A DNA stretch of 64,000 nucleotides from CAWCBG01 sp963793845 (GCA_963793845.1 CAWCBG010000014.1:1409257-1473256); one strand, 5' to 3'; shown: positions 1 to 8,087, counted from the stretch's first letter. Program-made: numbers and translations. The notes: a model not told the origin generated them from the letters alone.

Positions 1-2
1 CG

Positions 3-440
3 GTGAAGGGCGACGTCCACGATATCGGCAAGAACCTGGTGGACATCATCCTCACCAACAACGGCTACCGGGTGGTGAACCTCGGCATCAAGCAGCCCTC
101 CGACACGATCATCAAGGCTGCGATCGAAGAGAAGGCGGATGCCATCGGCCTGAGCGGCCTGCTGGTGAAGTCGACGCTGGAGATGAAGTACGTAGTGCAG
201 GACCTGCATCACCAGAAGCTCGAATTCCCCGTGATCTGCGGTGGCGCGGCGCTGACCCGCAAGTACGTAGAAGACGATCTGCGCCGCGAGTACCAGGGCG
301 GCATCTTCTATGCCGATGACGCGTTTGCCGGGATTGCATCTGATGGAAGATCTTTCCTCGCCGAACGGAGCGCGCGAGAAGCGCATTGCGGAAGGCAGGC
401 TTGTGAAAGAGTTCGTGAAGCCAACGGCTACGGACGGTGA
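3..440 (+). CDS. metH: Methionine synthase MetH, cobalamin-binding domain (5'-truncated, frameshifted)
   Basis: Partial gene entering from the left edge. The frame opens inside the B12-binding Rossmann domain: the DVHDIGKN motif, whose histidine is the lower axial cobalt ligand, is the DxHxxG signature. The conserved stretch runs to FYADDAFAG at about base 332. After that the frame turns into non-homologous sequence and stops at 440, while the MetH sequence resumes one frame over at base 334. One extra base around 333 explains this. MetH transfers a methyl group from 5-methyltetrahydrofolate to homocysteine using methylcobalamin. The true coding part of this fragment is about 3-332. Confidence 0.85.
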   Translation: MKGDVHDIGKNLVDIILTNNGYRVVNLGIKQPSDTIIKAAIEEKADAIGLSGLLVKSTLEMKYVVQDLHHQKLEFPVICGGAALTRKYVEDDLRREYQGGIFYADDAFAGIASDGRSFLAERSAREAHCGRQACERVREANGYGR

Positions 441-1308
441 TCGCGAAGTTCCGACCAAGCCGAACATTGAGATTGCGCCGGCCCCGAATATTCCCCAACC
501 GCCATTCTGGGGCATCCGTGTGTTGAAGCCGAAAGACTTCGATCTACGCGAGATCTTCCAGTACATCAACGAGACCGCGCTGTTCAAGAACCAGTGGCAG
601 CTCAAGACGGCCTCGCAGGAAGATTATGGCAAACTGGTCGAGACCAAATACCGCCCGATCCTGAAGCAACTGGAAGAAGAGGTAATCGCGGCCGGATGGT
701 TCGAACCGAAAGTCGTTTACGGCTACTTCGGCGCGCAGAGCGAAGGCAACGACCTCATCGTCTACGACCTGCCGCAAGGCTGGAAGGAGGGTGATGCCAT
801 TCCGCCTGAGGCCTTGCGCTTCACCTTCCCGCGACAGCGTGAAGGCCGCCACCTGAGCATCTCGGACTACATCCTGCCCAAGAGCAGCGGCCGCATGGAT
901 ACCTTTGCGATGTCGTGCGTCACCATCGGCGCTACGGCCTCGCATGAGACGCAGAAGCTGTTCGAGGGAGGAGAGTACACCAAGTATCTCTACCTGCACG
1001 GGCTGAGTGTCGAGTCCGCTGAGGCATTGGCTGAGCTGTCGCACAAGCGGATTCGCGAGGAACTCGGCATGGCCGGCGACGATTCGCCGCACATTCGTGA
1101 TCTCTTCCACCAGAAGTATCGCGGCTCGCGCTACTCGTTTGGCTATCCCGCGTGTCCGAATCTAGAGGACCAGACGAAGCTGTTTGCGCTTTTGCATCCA
1201 GACGAGAATATCGGCGTGCATCTCACGACGGGCTTCCTGCTCGATCCCGAGCAGAGCACCTCGGCGATCGTCATTCATCATCCGGCGGCCAAGTACTTCG
1301 TAGTGTAG
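334..1308 (+). CDS. metH: Methionine synthase MetH, C-terminal reactivation (AdoMet-binding) domain
   Basis: Continuation of metH in the next frame, from LHLMEDLSSPNGA to the stop at 1306-1308. It contains the activation domain, which binds S-adenosylmethionine and a reductase so that oxidised cob(II)alamin can be re-methylated. Family landmarks are the RxxEGxH-like segment RQREGRHLSISDY, the ATASHETQKL segment, and the substrate-binding RGSRYSFGYPACP motif. The end is intact (HHPAAKYFVV), so the only visible damage is the single-base shift near 333. An in-frame ATG at 310 exists but lies inside the cobalamin domain and is not a credible start. Whether the break is real or a sequence error cannot be told from one sequence. 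Confidence 0.88.
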   Translation: MHLMEDLSSPNGAREKRIAEGRLVKEFVKPTATDGDREVPTKPNIEIAPAPNIPQPPFWGIRVLKPKDFDLREIFQYINETALFKNQWQLKTASQEDYGKLVETKYRPILKQLEEEVIAAGWFEPKVVYGYFGAQSEGNDLIVYDLPQGWKEGDAIPPEALRFTFPRQREGRHLSISDYILPKSSGRMDTFAMSCVTIGATASHETQKLFEGGEYTKYLYLHGLSVESAEALAELSHKRIREELGMAGDDSPHIRDLFHQKYRGSRYSFGYPACPNLEDQTKLFALLHPDENIGVHLTTGFLLDPEQSTSAIVIHHPAAKYFVV

Positions 1309-1338
1309 ACAAAACCATTTGCCCATAAGAAAATCTAC

Positions 1339-1385
1339 TTGCACGCTAGCGTGCAATATTGTCTAATTTGCACGTACACGTGCAA
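1339..1385 (+). promoter_or_regulatory. Tandem palindromic operators overlapping a likely promoter, upstream of satD
   Basis: Two 18-bp dyads lie 29 bp apart, start to start. 1339-1356 is the perfect palindrome TTGCACGCTAGCGTGCAA. 1368-1385 is TTGCACGTACACGTGCAA, with perfect 8-bp arms around AC. The shared form is TTGCACGY-NN-RCGTGCAA. A plausible promoter is embedded: TTGCAC at 1339-1344, a 17-bp spacer, and TCTAAT at 1362-1367. The -35 would sit in dyad 1 and the start point near dyad 2, a layout typical of repression. A GAGG ribosome-binding site (1388-1391) follows, before the GTG start at 1397. Confidence 0.6.
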
Positions 1386-1396
1386 ACGAGGTTTTT

Positions 1397-2056
1397 GTGG
1401 CTTCGGAAAAGTTTTATGCGGTTATCACCGCCGACGTCATTGGGTCCCGCAAGATCCCGGCGTTTCGCCGAAAACGGGATGCGAAGCTGCGCCCGATCTC
1501 GAAGTTGCATCTCATCAAAAAGCTTATCCTTACCGAATATGCTGTCACAACGTGGGACGAATTTCAGGCGGTTCTGTCCGGTCCCACCGCCGTTCCCGGA
1601 GTCATTCTTGATCTGAGGGAGCGCTTCTATCCCATGCAGTTGTGGCTTGCCATAGGCATCGGAAAGGTCAGCGAGCCGCGCAAGACGCCGGTCAACCAGT
1701 TCGCCGGCGGCGAGGCTTTCGAACGGGCGCGCATCGCGGCGGAACGGCTGAAATCAGACCGCACCGGAAAGTCTCGCAGCCTCACCCGGTTTGTTTCCGG
1801 CAACGAGATATTCGATCTCACTGCCAACACGGTCTATCGTCTGCATGACACCCTGTTGCGGGGGGTTTCTCCCAAGCAATGGGAAACGATCCTGGCGCAG
1901 GTCAAGACGGGGAATCAGGAACTAGCGGCGAGAAAACTCGGTGTAAATGTTTCGACAGTCTCCAGAAATTTGCGAAGAGCGCATTTCTGGGAGATGGAAG
2001 AGACCTGCGAGTCGATGGAGAGCATTATTCAGAGTTATTTCCCACTTGCACGCTAG
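1397..2056 (+). CDS. SatD family protein with C-terminal helix-turn-helix
   Basis: 219 aa, no signal peptide. The first 120 or so residues match the SatD family: the N-terminal YAVITADVIGSRK segment, a central WDEFQ segment, and an LAIGIGKV strand. SatD proteins were named from the Streptococcus sat operon and have no established biochemical role. Residues of about 160-200 (LAARKLGVNVSTVSRNLRRA) look like a helix-turn-helix, so DNA binding is plausible. The GTG start is chosen because GAGG sits 5 nt upstream and the family motif begins within 10 residues. The stop codon TAG lies inside the third palindrome (2046-2063), so this gene is bracketed by operator pairs. I infer, but cannot show, that the protein autoregulates through them. 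Confidence 0.7.
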   Translation: MASEKFYAVITADVIGSRKIPAFRRKRDAKLRPISKLHLIKKLILTEYAVTTWDEFQAVLSGPTAVPGVILDLRERFYPMQLWLAIGIGKVSEPRKTPVNQFAGGEAFERARIAAERLKSDRTGKSRSLTRFVSGNEIFDLTANTVYRLHDTLLRGVSPKQWETILAQVKTGNQELAARKLGVNVSTVSRNLRRAHFWEMEETCESMESIIQSYFPLAR

Positions 2057-2092
2057 CGTGCAAATTGTCTGTTTTTGCATCCTCATATGCAA
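2046..2092 (+). promoter_or_regulatory. Second operator pair, spanning the satD stop and the DUF3307 start
   Basis: 2046-2063 is an exact copy of the 18-bp palindrome at 1339-1356. 2075-2092 (TTGCATCCTCATATGCAA) is a degenerate dyad with TTGCAT/ATGCAA arms. The start-to-start distance is again 29 bp, identical to the upstream pair. The pair covers the satD stop codon and the downstream ATG at 2087, so a bound protein would sit on the junction of the two genes. No good -10 hexamer is seen between the dyads here. Confidence 0.5.
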
Positions 2093-2866
2093 ACTATCGT
2101 GCGCACCGTTCTGGCTATTCTGCTGGCTCACTTACTGGCCGATTTCCCGCTTCAATCCGACGCCATAGCTCTGGGGAAGAAGAGTCACAAATTTGCTTAT
2201 GTAAAACATGGCGCGATTCATCTGATCACGCTGCTGGTGCTTCTGCAACTGTTCACGGACGTGTCCCTTTGGACGACAAGGACATTGCTCCTGGTCTTGC
2301 TATATGTCGTGCTCCATATCGCGATTGACACTGCAAAGAATTGGCTGGTGAACAGAAGAACTGGTCGCGATTCGATCATGTTCTTCCTGATCGACCAGGC
2401 GCTGCATGTGGCGGCCGTGATGGCTCTGGCGTGGCTATTTACCGGCTATCGCTGGAAAGATGTCCAGACTCTCATGGATTGGTCGGACAAGCGGCAGCTT
2501 CAAGTGTTGACCATTTCTGTTCTGTATGTGGCGGTTATTTTTGGCGGCGGGTATCTCGTTCGCTATTTGACCCGCTCTCTGACGGTTCCATTACGGAGTG
2601 AGGACGGAAATCAGGAAGAGTTGCGCAATGCCGGCCTGTACATTGGATGGCTGGAACGTTTTCTTGTGTTAACAGCACTCGTGGTGCAGTCGCCGGCACT
2701 GATCGGCCTGATCCTGACAGGCAAGTCGATCGCCCGGCTTCCGGAGCTGAAAGGCCCGCGTTTTGCCGAGTACTTTCTGATCGGCACCTTCCTGAGCATC
2801 AGTCTCGCCCTTCTGGGAGGGATTCTGCTGTCACGGTTTCTCTTCGGGACGGGATCCTTCAAATAA
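2087..2866 (+). CDS. DUF3307 family membrane protein
   Basis: About 259 aa from the ATG at 2087. The N-terminal part matches DUF3307: LLAHLLADFPLQSDAIALGK, the short KH motif (VKHGAIHL), and HIAIDTAKNWL with a conserved His/Asp pair inside helices. Several transmembrane helices are evident throughout: about 5-20, 45-60, 70-90, 110-125, 145-165, 190-210 and 235-255. DUF3307 proteins commonly neighbour SatD; no reaction is known. The histidines and aspartates within membrane segments suggest a catalytic or ion-binding role, which is speculation. An upstream in-frame TTG at 2075 is possible, but no ribosome-binding site favours either start. The gene lies 30 nt after satD and probably forms a two-gene unit with it. 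Confidence 0.65.
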   Translation: MQTIVRTVLAILLAHLLADFPLQSDAIALGKKSHKFAYVKHGAIHLITLLVLLQLFTDVSLWTTRTLLLVLLYVVLHIAIDTAKNWLVNRRTGRDSIMFFLIDQALHVAAVMALAWLFTGYRWKDVQTLMDWSDKRQLQVLTISVLYVAVIFGGGYLVRYLTRSLTVPLRSEDGNQEELRNAGLYIGWLERFLVLTALVVQSPALIGLILTGKSIARLPELKGPRFAEYFLIGTFLSISLALLGGILLSRFLFGTGSFK

Positions 2867-2879
2867 GACCTGCACGCCG

Positions 2880-3830
2880 CTAGCCGCCGATGGAGACGTG
2901 CTCGAGGATGGCCTCGGGCACGCGCTTCACCAGCTTCTGCGAATGTGGCGCGCCGAGCGAATGTGTGTCCTTGTGCGCCACGTACGTTCCGATGCCGTAG
3001 CCGAGTACCGATCCGACGAATACGTCTGACGGAAAGTGAACGCCCGAGGTTACGCGCGTGACCGTGACCGTGCTCGCCATGCCGTACATCAGCAGCTTCA
3101 CCCAGGGCGAGTGATATTCGTGCGCCACCGTCGAGGCAATCGTCCAGGTGAACATCGCGTGGCCGGAAGGGAACGAGCCGTTGGTCCAGTTGCCGGAAAA
3201 GAATTTGCCTTCGCCCTCGCCCGTGTACGGCCGTTGCCTGGCGAAGATGGCCTTCATGGCTCCATAGAGAATCACGCTGTCGATAGTCGATTCAGCGGTG
3301 AGGATGCCGGTCTCTTTGGCATGCTCGTTGTCGGTGATCAGGCCGGTAATGTAAATTCCCCCGGCGGTTGCCGCCGTTGCGCCCAGGGCTACGTTCGATG
3401 CTGTAATGCTGGTGTCATGCCAGCTTGCCGGTACCTGGTGAAGTACGCTCTCGTCGTTGGCGATCAGCACGGCTGTAGAGCCCACGACCAGCGCGTCCCA
3501 GATGATCATGTTTTTGTGGAACGGTGCCTTCAGCAGATGGATCTCGTCGGAGCCGATAGTTTTGGCAGCGGTGCCCAACTTTTCGCCGAACGATTGTGAT
3601 TCCACCGCCTGCGAGGTAGAAGGAGCATCGGGCAGCGCCGAGGCGTCCGATCCAGCGTCGGCAGCGACCGCCGCCGAACGGGGAGCGACTGCCGCCTGCG
3701 CGAAGGTAAACGATGGCAGGAGTGAGATAGTGCAGACCAGGATGCAGGCCCGGTTGAGTATGCGCCGCGAGAGCCTGGACGCTTCCGTCATCGTGCTCCC
3801 CATCGAGCCCGCGGTCGAGGCATTTGCCAT
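2880..3830 (-). CDS. PAP2 family acid phosphatase (membrane/periplasmic)
   Basis: About 316 aa with an N-terminal secretion signal (ILNRACILVCTISLLPSFTFA). The C-terminal half carries the three PAP2 phosphatase motifs in order: KAIFARQRP, PSGHAMF, and TRVTSGVHFPSD, whose R, H and D complete the catalytic site. Such enzymes dephosphorylate lipid phosphates such as undecaprenyl pyrophosphate or phosphatidate, or act as non-specific acid phosphatases; the substrate cannot be told here. The ATG at 3830 is preferred over a GTG at 3842 because GGAG lies 6 nt upstream of it. It converges with the DUF3307 gene, with only 13 nt between the two stops. Confidence 0.85.
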   Translation of the reverse strand: MANASTAGSMGSTMTEASRLSRRILNRACILVCTISLLPSFTFAQAAVAPRSAAVAADAGSDASALPDAPSTSQAVESQSFGEKLGTAAKTIGSDEIHLLKAPFHKNMIIWDALVVGSTAVLIANDESVLHQVPASWHDTSITASNVALGATAATAGGIYITGLITDNEHAKETGILTAESTIDSVILYGAMKAIFARQRPYTGEGEGKFFSGNWTNGSFPSGHAMFTWTIASTVAHEYHSPWVKLLMYGMASTVTVTRVTSGVHFPSDVFVGSVLGYGIGTYVAHKDTHSLGAPHSQKLVKRVPEAILEHVSIGG

Positions 3831-3987
3831 AGTTAGCTCCACTCAGCCCAGCTACTTCCGATTCTTTGATTCATTCCGGCAACACGAGTGTGCCTGTCGT
3901 GGCAAATATGTCGAGGTCGGAGTGTTCCTGCCAGCGCCTTCGCCTGATCCTGCATCTTACTCCGAGCGTACTTTCCCGGAGGCAAGA

Positions 3988-4263
3988 ATGAAATTTCTCG
4001 GACCCATCCTGATGGCCGGCGCGCTCTGTCTGGGCGTCGCCGTTGCACAGGACAAGACGACGACTACTACAACCAAAACGACTCATTCGTCCAGCACCAC
4101 CTCGGCCAAAGAGGACATGAAAGACGCAGGTCACGCCACCAAGAACGCAGCCGAAGATACCGGCCGTGCGACCAAGAAGACCACCAAGAAGGTGGCTAAC
4201 AAGACTGCTGCCAAGACGGAAGAAGGCGCAGCCAAGGTCGAGGACAAGACCGAGCCGAAGTAG
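3988..4263 (+). CDS. Small secreted Thr/Lys/Ala-rich repetitive protein
   Basis: 91 aa. The start at 3988 is supported by GGAGG at 3978-3982 and an immediate signal peptide (MKFLGPILMAGALCLGVAVA, cleavage before QDK). The mature part is low complexity: a TTTTTKTTHSSSTTS segment followed by loosely repeated 11-residue blocks of the type DAGHATKNAAEDTG / RATKKTTKKVANKTA. That pattern is typical of LEA-like or apolipoprotein-like amphipathic helices. No enzyme motif is present. The likely role is structural or protective in the periplasm; this is inference from composition only. It is transcribed away from the PAP2 gene. Confidence 0.6.
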   Translation: MKFLGPILMAGALCLGVAVAQDKTTTTTTKTTHSSSTTSAKEDMKDAGHATKNAAEDTGRATKKTTKKVANKTAAKTEEGAAKVEDKTEPK

Positions 4264-4388
4264 CGCTGCTGTCCAACCTGCCAGCATTGGATGCCCTGCG
4301 CGCTCTGTGCGCTGTGACCGTCGGCCTTGTGACGTATGCCACAGACTGTTGGTACATCCCCCCGCAGAATCGATAGGCGGAGGGAACC

Positions 4389-5294
4389 GTGTTCGACATT
4401 GTGCAGGCGCGCCCATTGGCGCGGGGTATCAAGCTCTTCGAGATTCGGGCGCCGCGTATCGCGCGTAAACAGAAGCCCGGCCAGTTCGTCATCGTCCGGC
4501 TGAACGATTCCGGCGAGCGCATTCCGCTCACCATCGCCGACGCCAATCCTGAGGCCGGAACCATCACCATCGTCGTGCAGGCCATCGGCAAGACCACCAT
4601 GCTGCTCAGCATGCTGGAGACCGGCGATGCCATCCTGGATGTGGTCGGCCCGTTAGGCAAGCCCTCCGAAATTGAGAAGTTCGGCACCACCGTGGTGGTC
4701 AGCGGAAGCGTCGGCACGGCCATGGCGTATCCCACGGCGCGCGAGTTGAAGTCTGCAGGGAACAAAGTCGTGTCCATTGTCGGCGCGCGCAGCAAAGACC
4801 TGCTCGTGCTGGAGGACGAAGTCCGCGAGGTCAGTGACGAGACCTACGTCCTTACCGACGACGGCAGCTCCGGCCAGAAGGGCCTGGTCACTGAAAAGCT
4901 AAAGGAACTGATCGACGCCGGCGGCGTGGATTACGTGCTGGCGGTCGGGCCGGTGCCGATGATGCGCGCGGTGGCCAATATGACCGGCCCCAAAGGAATC
5001 AAGACGGTGGTTAGCCTGAACTCCATCATGGTGGACGGCACCGGCATGTGTGGTGGTTGCCGCGTGCTGGTGAATAACAGCAGCCAGTTTGCCTGTGTTG
5101 ACGGTCCCGAGTTCGACGCCTCGCAGGTGAACTTTGAAATCCTGATGCAGCGCAACAACATGTATCGCGAGCAGGAGCGCGTGAGCATCGAGCGGCTACA
5201 AGCCGATCCGGAGGGCGAGTTGCGAGATTTGAGGGAGAGCATTGAATCCCGGCGCGCGTGCGCGGCCATTGAAGCGGGGGTGTTCGATGAGTAG
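4389..5294 (+). CDS. NfnA / SudB-like FAD-NAD(P) oxidoreductase subunit with [2Fe-2S] cluster
   Basis: 301 aa, GTG start. It has an N-terminal FAD-binding barrel (ERIPLTIADANPEAGTI), an NAD-binding Rossmann region (VVSGSVGTAMAYPTA, then YVLAVGPVPMMRAV), and a C-terminal iron-sulfur cysteine cluster (MCGGCRVLV...FACVDGPEFDA). This is the dihydroorotate dehydrogenase electron-transfer-subunit-like family. It also includes sulfide dehydrogenase beta subunits and NfnA, the small subunit of the electron-bifurcating ferredoxin:NADP+ transhydrogenase. The next gene starts inside its stop codon (8-nt overlap) and encodes the matching NfnB/GltA-type subunit, so the two almost certainly form one complex. 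Whether it bifurcates electrons or is a simpler NADPH dehydrogenase is not decidable here. Confidence 0.8.
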   Translation: MFDIVQARPLARGIKLFEIRAPRIARKQKPGQFVIVRLNDSGERIPLTIADANPEAGTITIVVQAIGKTTMLLSMLETGDAILDVVGPLGKPSEIEKFGTTVVVSGSVGTAMAYPTARELKSAGNKVVSIVGARSKDLLVLEDEVREVSDETYVLTDDGSSGQKGLVTEKLKELIDAGGVDYVLAVGPVPMMRAVANMTGPKGIKTVVSLNSIMVDGTGMCGGCRVLVNNSSQFACVDGPEFDASQVNFEILMQRNNMYREQERVSIERLQADPEGELRDLRESIESRRACAAIEAGVFDE

Positions 5295-6738
5295 GAATCC
5301 GCTGCCGAACAAAGAACGCATCAAGCTGCCGCGCCAGAGAATGCCGGAACAGCCGGCCGAAGTTCGCGCCCACAACTTTCTCGAGGTGAACGTTGGGTTC
5401 GTGCCCGAGCAGGCCAAGCAGGAATCGCTGCGCTGCATCGAGTGTCCCAAGCCGGGCTGCGTGGAGAAGTGTCCGGTATCGATGGACATTCGCGCCGTGA
5501 TGGACCTGATCGTGGCCGGCGATTACCAGGGCGCAGCCGCCAAGGTGCGCCAGGACAACGCGCTGCCGGCCATCACCGGGCGGGTGTGCCCGGTCGAAGA
5601 TCAATGCGAGTCGGGTTGCGTGCTGGGCAAGAAGGGCGAGTCCGTCGGCATCGCCTACCTGGAGCGCTTTGTCGCCGATTGGGAGCGCGAGACTGGGCAG
5701 TTTGGCCTGCCGAAATCTTTGCCCGCCACAGGCAAGAAAGTTGCGATTATCGGCAGCGGCCCGGCGGGACTGGCATGTGCCGGCGACCTGATCCAGATGG
5801 GCCACGGCGTTCATGTTTTCGAAGCGCTGCACGAGCTGGGCGGCGTTCTGCTGTATGGCATTCCCGAGTTCCGCCTGCCCAAGGAGATTGTCGCGCACGA
5901 GATCGACACGCTTCGCCGCCGCGGCGTGGAGTTCGAGACCAACGTCGTGGTTGGCAAGACCGTAACGATTGACGAGTTGATGCTGGAAGAAAAGTTCGAT
6001 GCTGTGTTTGTCGCCACCGGAGCAGGTCTGCCGCGCTTTCTGAAGGTGCCCGGCGAGCACTTGAACGGCATCTATTCGGCGAACGAATTTCTCACCCGCG
6101 TCAACCTGATGCGCGCCTATCGCTTCCCCGATTATGACGAGCCGTTGTATCCCTGCCAGGATCGCGACGTCGTAGTCATTGGCGGCGGCAACACCGCCAT
6201 GGACGCGGTGCGCAGTTCGCTGCGTCTGGGCGCCAAGAGCGCCAGCATCCTCTATCGCCGCACGGAAACCGAGATGCCCGCCCGCGTGGAAGAAGTTCAT
6301 CATGCGAAGGACGAAGGTATTCGCTTCGAGATGCTGGTAAATCCGGTCGAATTCCTGGGCGACGAAAAGGGCTGCCTCAAGGCAGTGCGCCTGAGCCGCC
6401 AACAGTTAGGTGAGCCGGATGAGTCCGGCCGCCGCAGTCCAGTGCCGATACCGGGTTCCGAATTTGAGTTGCCATGCTCGGTGGCGATCATCGCCGCCGG
6501 AACCTCGGCAAACCCGCTGATTCAATCTTCGACGCCCGGGCTGGAAGTCACCAAGCGTGGCTACATTGCGGCGAGCACCGACACTCTGGCGACCTCGAAG
6601 CCGGGAGTCTTTGCCGGAGGCGACATCGTCACCGGCGGCGCCACTGTGATTCTTGCCATGGGCGCGGGACGCAAGGCCGCCAAGTCGATCGACGAATATC
6701 TGACGGGCCTGAACGACAAGGCGCACTACGGATGCTAG
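5287..6738 (+). CDS. gltA: NfnB / glutamate synthase small-chain (GltA)-like flavoprotein
   Basis: About 483 aa from the ATG at 5287, which overlaps the previous stop. The N-terminus holds two cysteine clusters for [4Fe-4S] centres (CIECPKPGCVEKCPVSMDI and CPVEDQCESGC). Next comes an FAD dinucleotide fold (IIGSGPAGLACAGDL) and an NADPH-binding fold (VVIGGGNTAMDAVRSSLRLGA), with TGGATVILAMGAGRKAA at the C-terminus. This is the GltD/GltA family. No glutamate synthase large subunit is nearby, and the partner is NfnA-like, so an NfnAB-type NAD(P)H:ferredoxin transhydrogenase is more likely than glutamate synthesis. The length is normal for the family, and no damage is seen. Confidence 0.85.
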   Translation: MSRNPLPNKERIKLPRQRMPEQPAEVRAHNFLEVNVGFVPEQAKQESLRCIECPKPGCVEKCPVSMDIRAVMDLIVAGDYQGAAAKVRQDNALPAITGRVCPVEDQCESGCVLGKKGESVGIAYLERFVADWERETGQFGLPKSLPATGKKVAIIGSGPAGLACAGDLIQMGHGVHVFEALHELGGVLLYGIPEFRLPKEIVAHEIDTLRRRGVEFETNVVVGKTVTIDELMLEEKFDAVFVATGAGLPRFLKVPGEHLNGIYSANEFLTRVNLMRAYRFPDYDEPLYPCQDRDVVVIGGGNTAMDAVRSSLRLGAKSASILYRRTETEMPARVEEVHHAKDEGIRFEMLVNPVEFLGDEKGCLKAVRLSRQQLGEPDESGRRSPVPIPGSEFELPCSVAIIAAGTSANPLIQSSTPGLEVTKRGYIAASTDTLATSKPGVFAGGDIVTGGATVILAMGAGRKAAKSIDEYLTGLNDKAHYGC

Positions 6739-6741
6739 GTG

Positions 6742-6778
6742 GCAATTAGCAACTAGCAACTAGCGATTAGCAATCAGC
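6742..6778 (+). repeat. Short-period degenerate tandem repeat (AGCAACT/AGCAATT)
   Basis: Just after the gltA-like gene, four imperfect units of about 9-10 bp follow one another (gcaattagcaactag / caactagcgattag / caatcagc). The rest of the 154-bp gap to the next gene is GC-rich and shows nothing recognisable. Similar short-period tracts occur at 24510-24545 and 24744-24777. Confidence 0.5.
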
Positions 6779-6892
6779 GAGACGGATGAGTTCGTGCGGA
6801 CCGTGCCGTCCCTGCCGGGACTGTAGCGGCCGACGCCGCATTTCGCTGCCGCTTACCAAGACGCTGAAACGCCAGCGTAAACCGCGCCGTCC

Positions 6893-7936
6893 CTACCGCA
6901 ATTCCGCTTCGCCGATTTCTACCGCGTTCGTGCTCTTCTGCCGCAGCAGTACGGTTAACGTTTGTCCTTCGTCAAAGCACGCCAGGATGCCGGAGAAGTC
7001 AGGATGGTACAGACGCAGCGTCGCGCCGGTCTGCGCGTCGTAAAGAGCGTAGATGTGCCTGTGTTGCGCCTTGTCGGCCTTGCCTTCGTAGGAAACCAGT
7101 ATGCGACTGCCGGACACCCACATGCCATCACCCACGCCCACGCCCAAGGGATGGCTCAGGGACAGCTCGCGCTGCAGAAGTCCCGCCTGCGACAACACTT
7201 TGACCTTGGATTGGTGATCGTCGTCGTGCAGCAGGTAGATGTTTCCGTCCGAGCCCAACACCGCGATGCCGCTCAGCGCGTAGGGATCGCCATCCCACTG
7301 TGGCCGCTCCGGCTTGGAGGAGGGGTCATTTCCTCGGTGCAGTGTTCGCCTGATTTGCGCATCCGGACCAAAGATCGCCGCCAACGGTTTTTCCACCACG
7401 TTGCCGTTCTCGTCCCGCAGCACGACGCCAGCGGCAAAGAAGTCTCCGTTGGGCAGCGGCAGCAGCAGCGACGGAACAAACTCGTGCGCAAACGGCTCCA
7501 TGGAATGGAAGGTTCCATCGGCATCGAAGGTGACGTAGTAGATCCTGGGCGCTGCCTTGGGATCGTCAGGATCCTGCGCGCGCACGACCTCGTGCAACGA
7601 GCCATCATCGGCCACCGCGAACTGGAAGACGTGGGCCGGGGCGCCTCCCGGGAGCTTTGCCATGGGAATGTCTTCCGAGGTGCCGTCTTCCGCGATCTTG
7701 GTCACTCCCGAAGAAAAGGAGAACGAGTTGCCGCCGCGAGTGATGTAGTGCGCGTACACCGTGTCCGAGCCGTCACACTGCGTGTCGGAGAGGCCGAAGT
7801 AGGGGGGCGCCTGGGTCACGACGGGAGCGTGCTCCAAGGGCAGCGGCGTCAGCGGCACCCTGGCTTGGGCGGAGGCGAATATGCTCCAGGCAAGACAGGG
7901 GACAGACACGAAAATGAGGCGAATGCCGAAACGCAT
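6893..7936 (-). CDS. Hypothetical secreted protein, beta-propeller-like
   Basis: About 347 aa. The start at 7936 gives a clean signal peptide (MRFGIRLIFVSVPCLAWSIF, cleavage near ASA-QA); a GTG 39 nt upstream would bury it. The mature chain is rich in short beta-strand and turn segments with recurring 'GSDGNIYLLHDDD', 'DADGTFHSMEPF' and 'LPNGDFFAAGVV' phrases. This pattern resembles NHL or six-bladed propeller proteins. No catalytic motif is recognisable, and its function is unknown. It lies downstream of the FAD monooxygenase gene on the same strand, about 150 nt apart, so co-transcription is possible. Confidence 0.55.
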   Translation of the reverse strand: MRFGIRLIFVSVPCLAWSIFASAQARVPLTPLPLEHAPVVTQAPPYFGLSDTQCDGSDTVYAHYITRGGNSFSFSSGVTKIAEDGTSEDIPMAKLPGGAPAHVFQFAVADDGSLHEVVRAQDPDDPKAAPRIYYVTFDADGTFHSMEPFAHEFVPSLLLPLPNGDFFAAGVVLRDENGNVVEKPLAAIFGPDAQIRRTLHRGNDPSSKPERPQWDGDPYALSGIAVLGSDGNIYLLHDDDHQSKVKVLSQAGLLQRELSLSHPLGVGVGDGMWVSGSRILVSYEGKADKAQHRHIYALYDAQTGATLRLYHPDFSGILACFDEGQTLTVLLRQKSTNAVEIGEAELR

Positions 7937-8087
7937 GCTGCGATCGCCGGCGGCGATATAGAGAAAGAAACCCACTGCACACGATTGGTTGTCATCCTGC
8001 GCGGCAATTCAGCAAATATCGGATCATCAAGCGAGAGCCCATCCGAATCCAGCTCTCGATACGGCGAAATGCTCACTAGAAGTTCTA

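Noticed and set aside
5287..6738. Glutamate synthase
   Set aside because: The subunit matches the small chain, but the large chain is absent and the coupled partner is NfnA-like.
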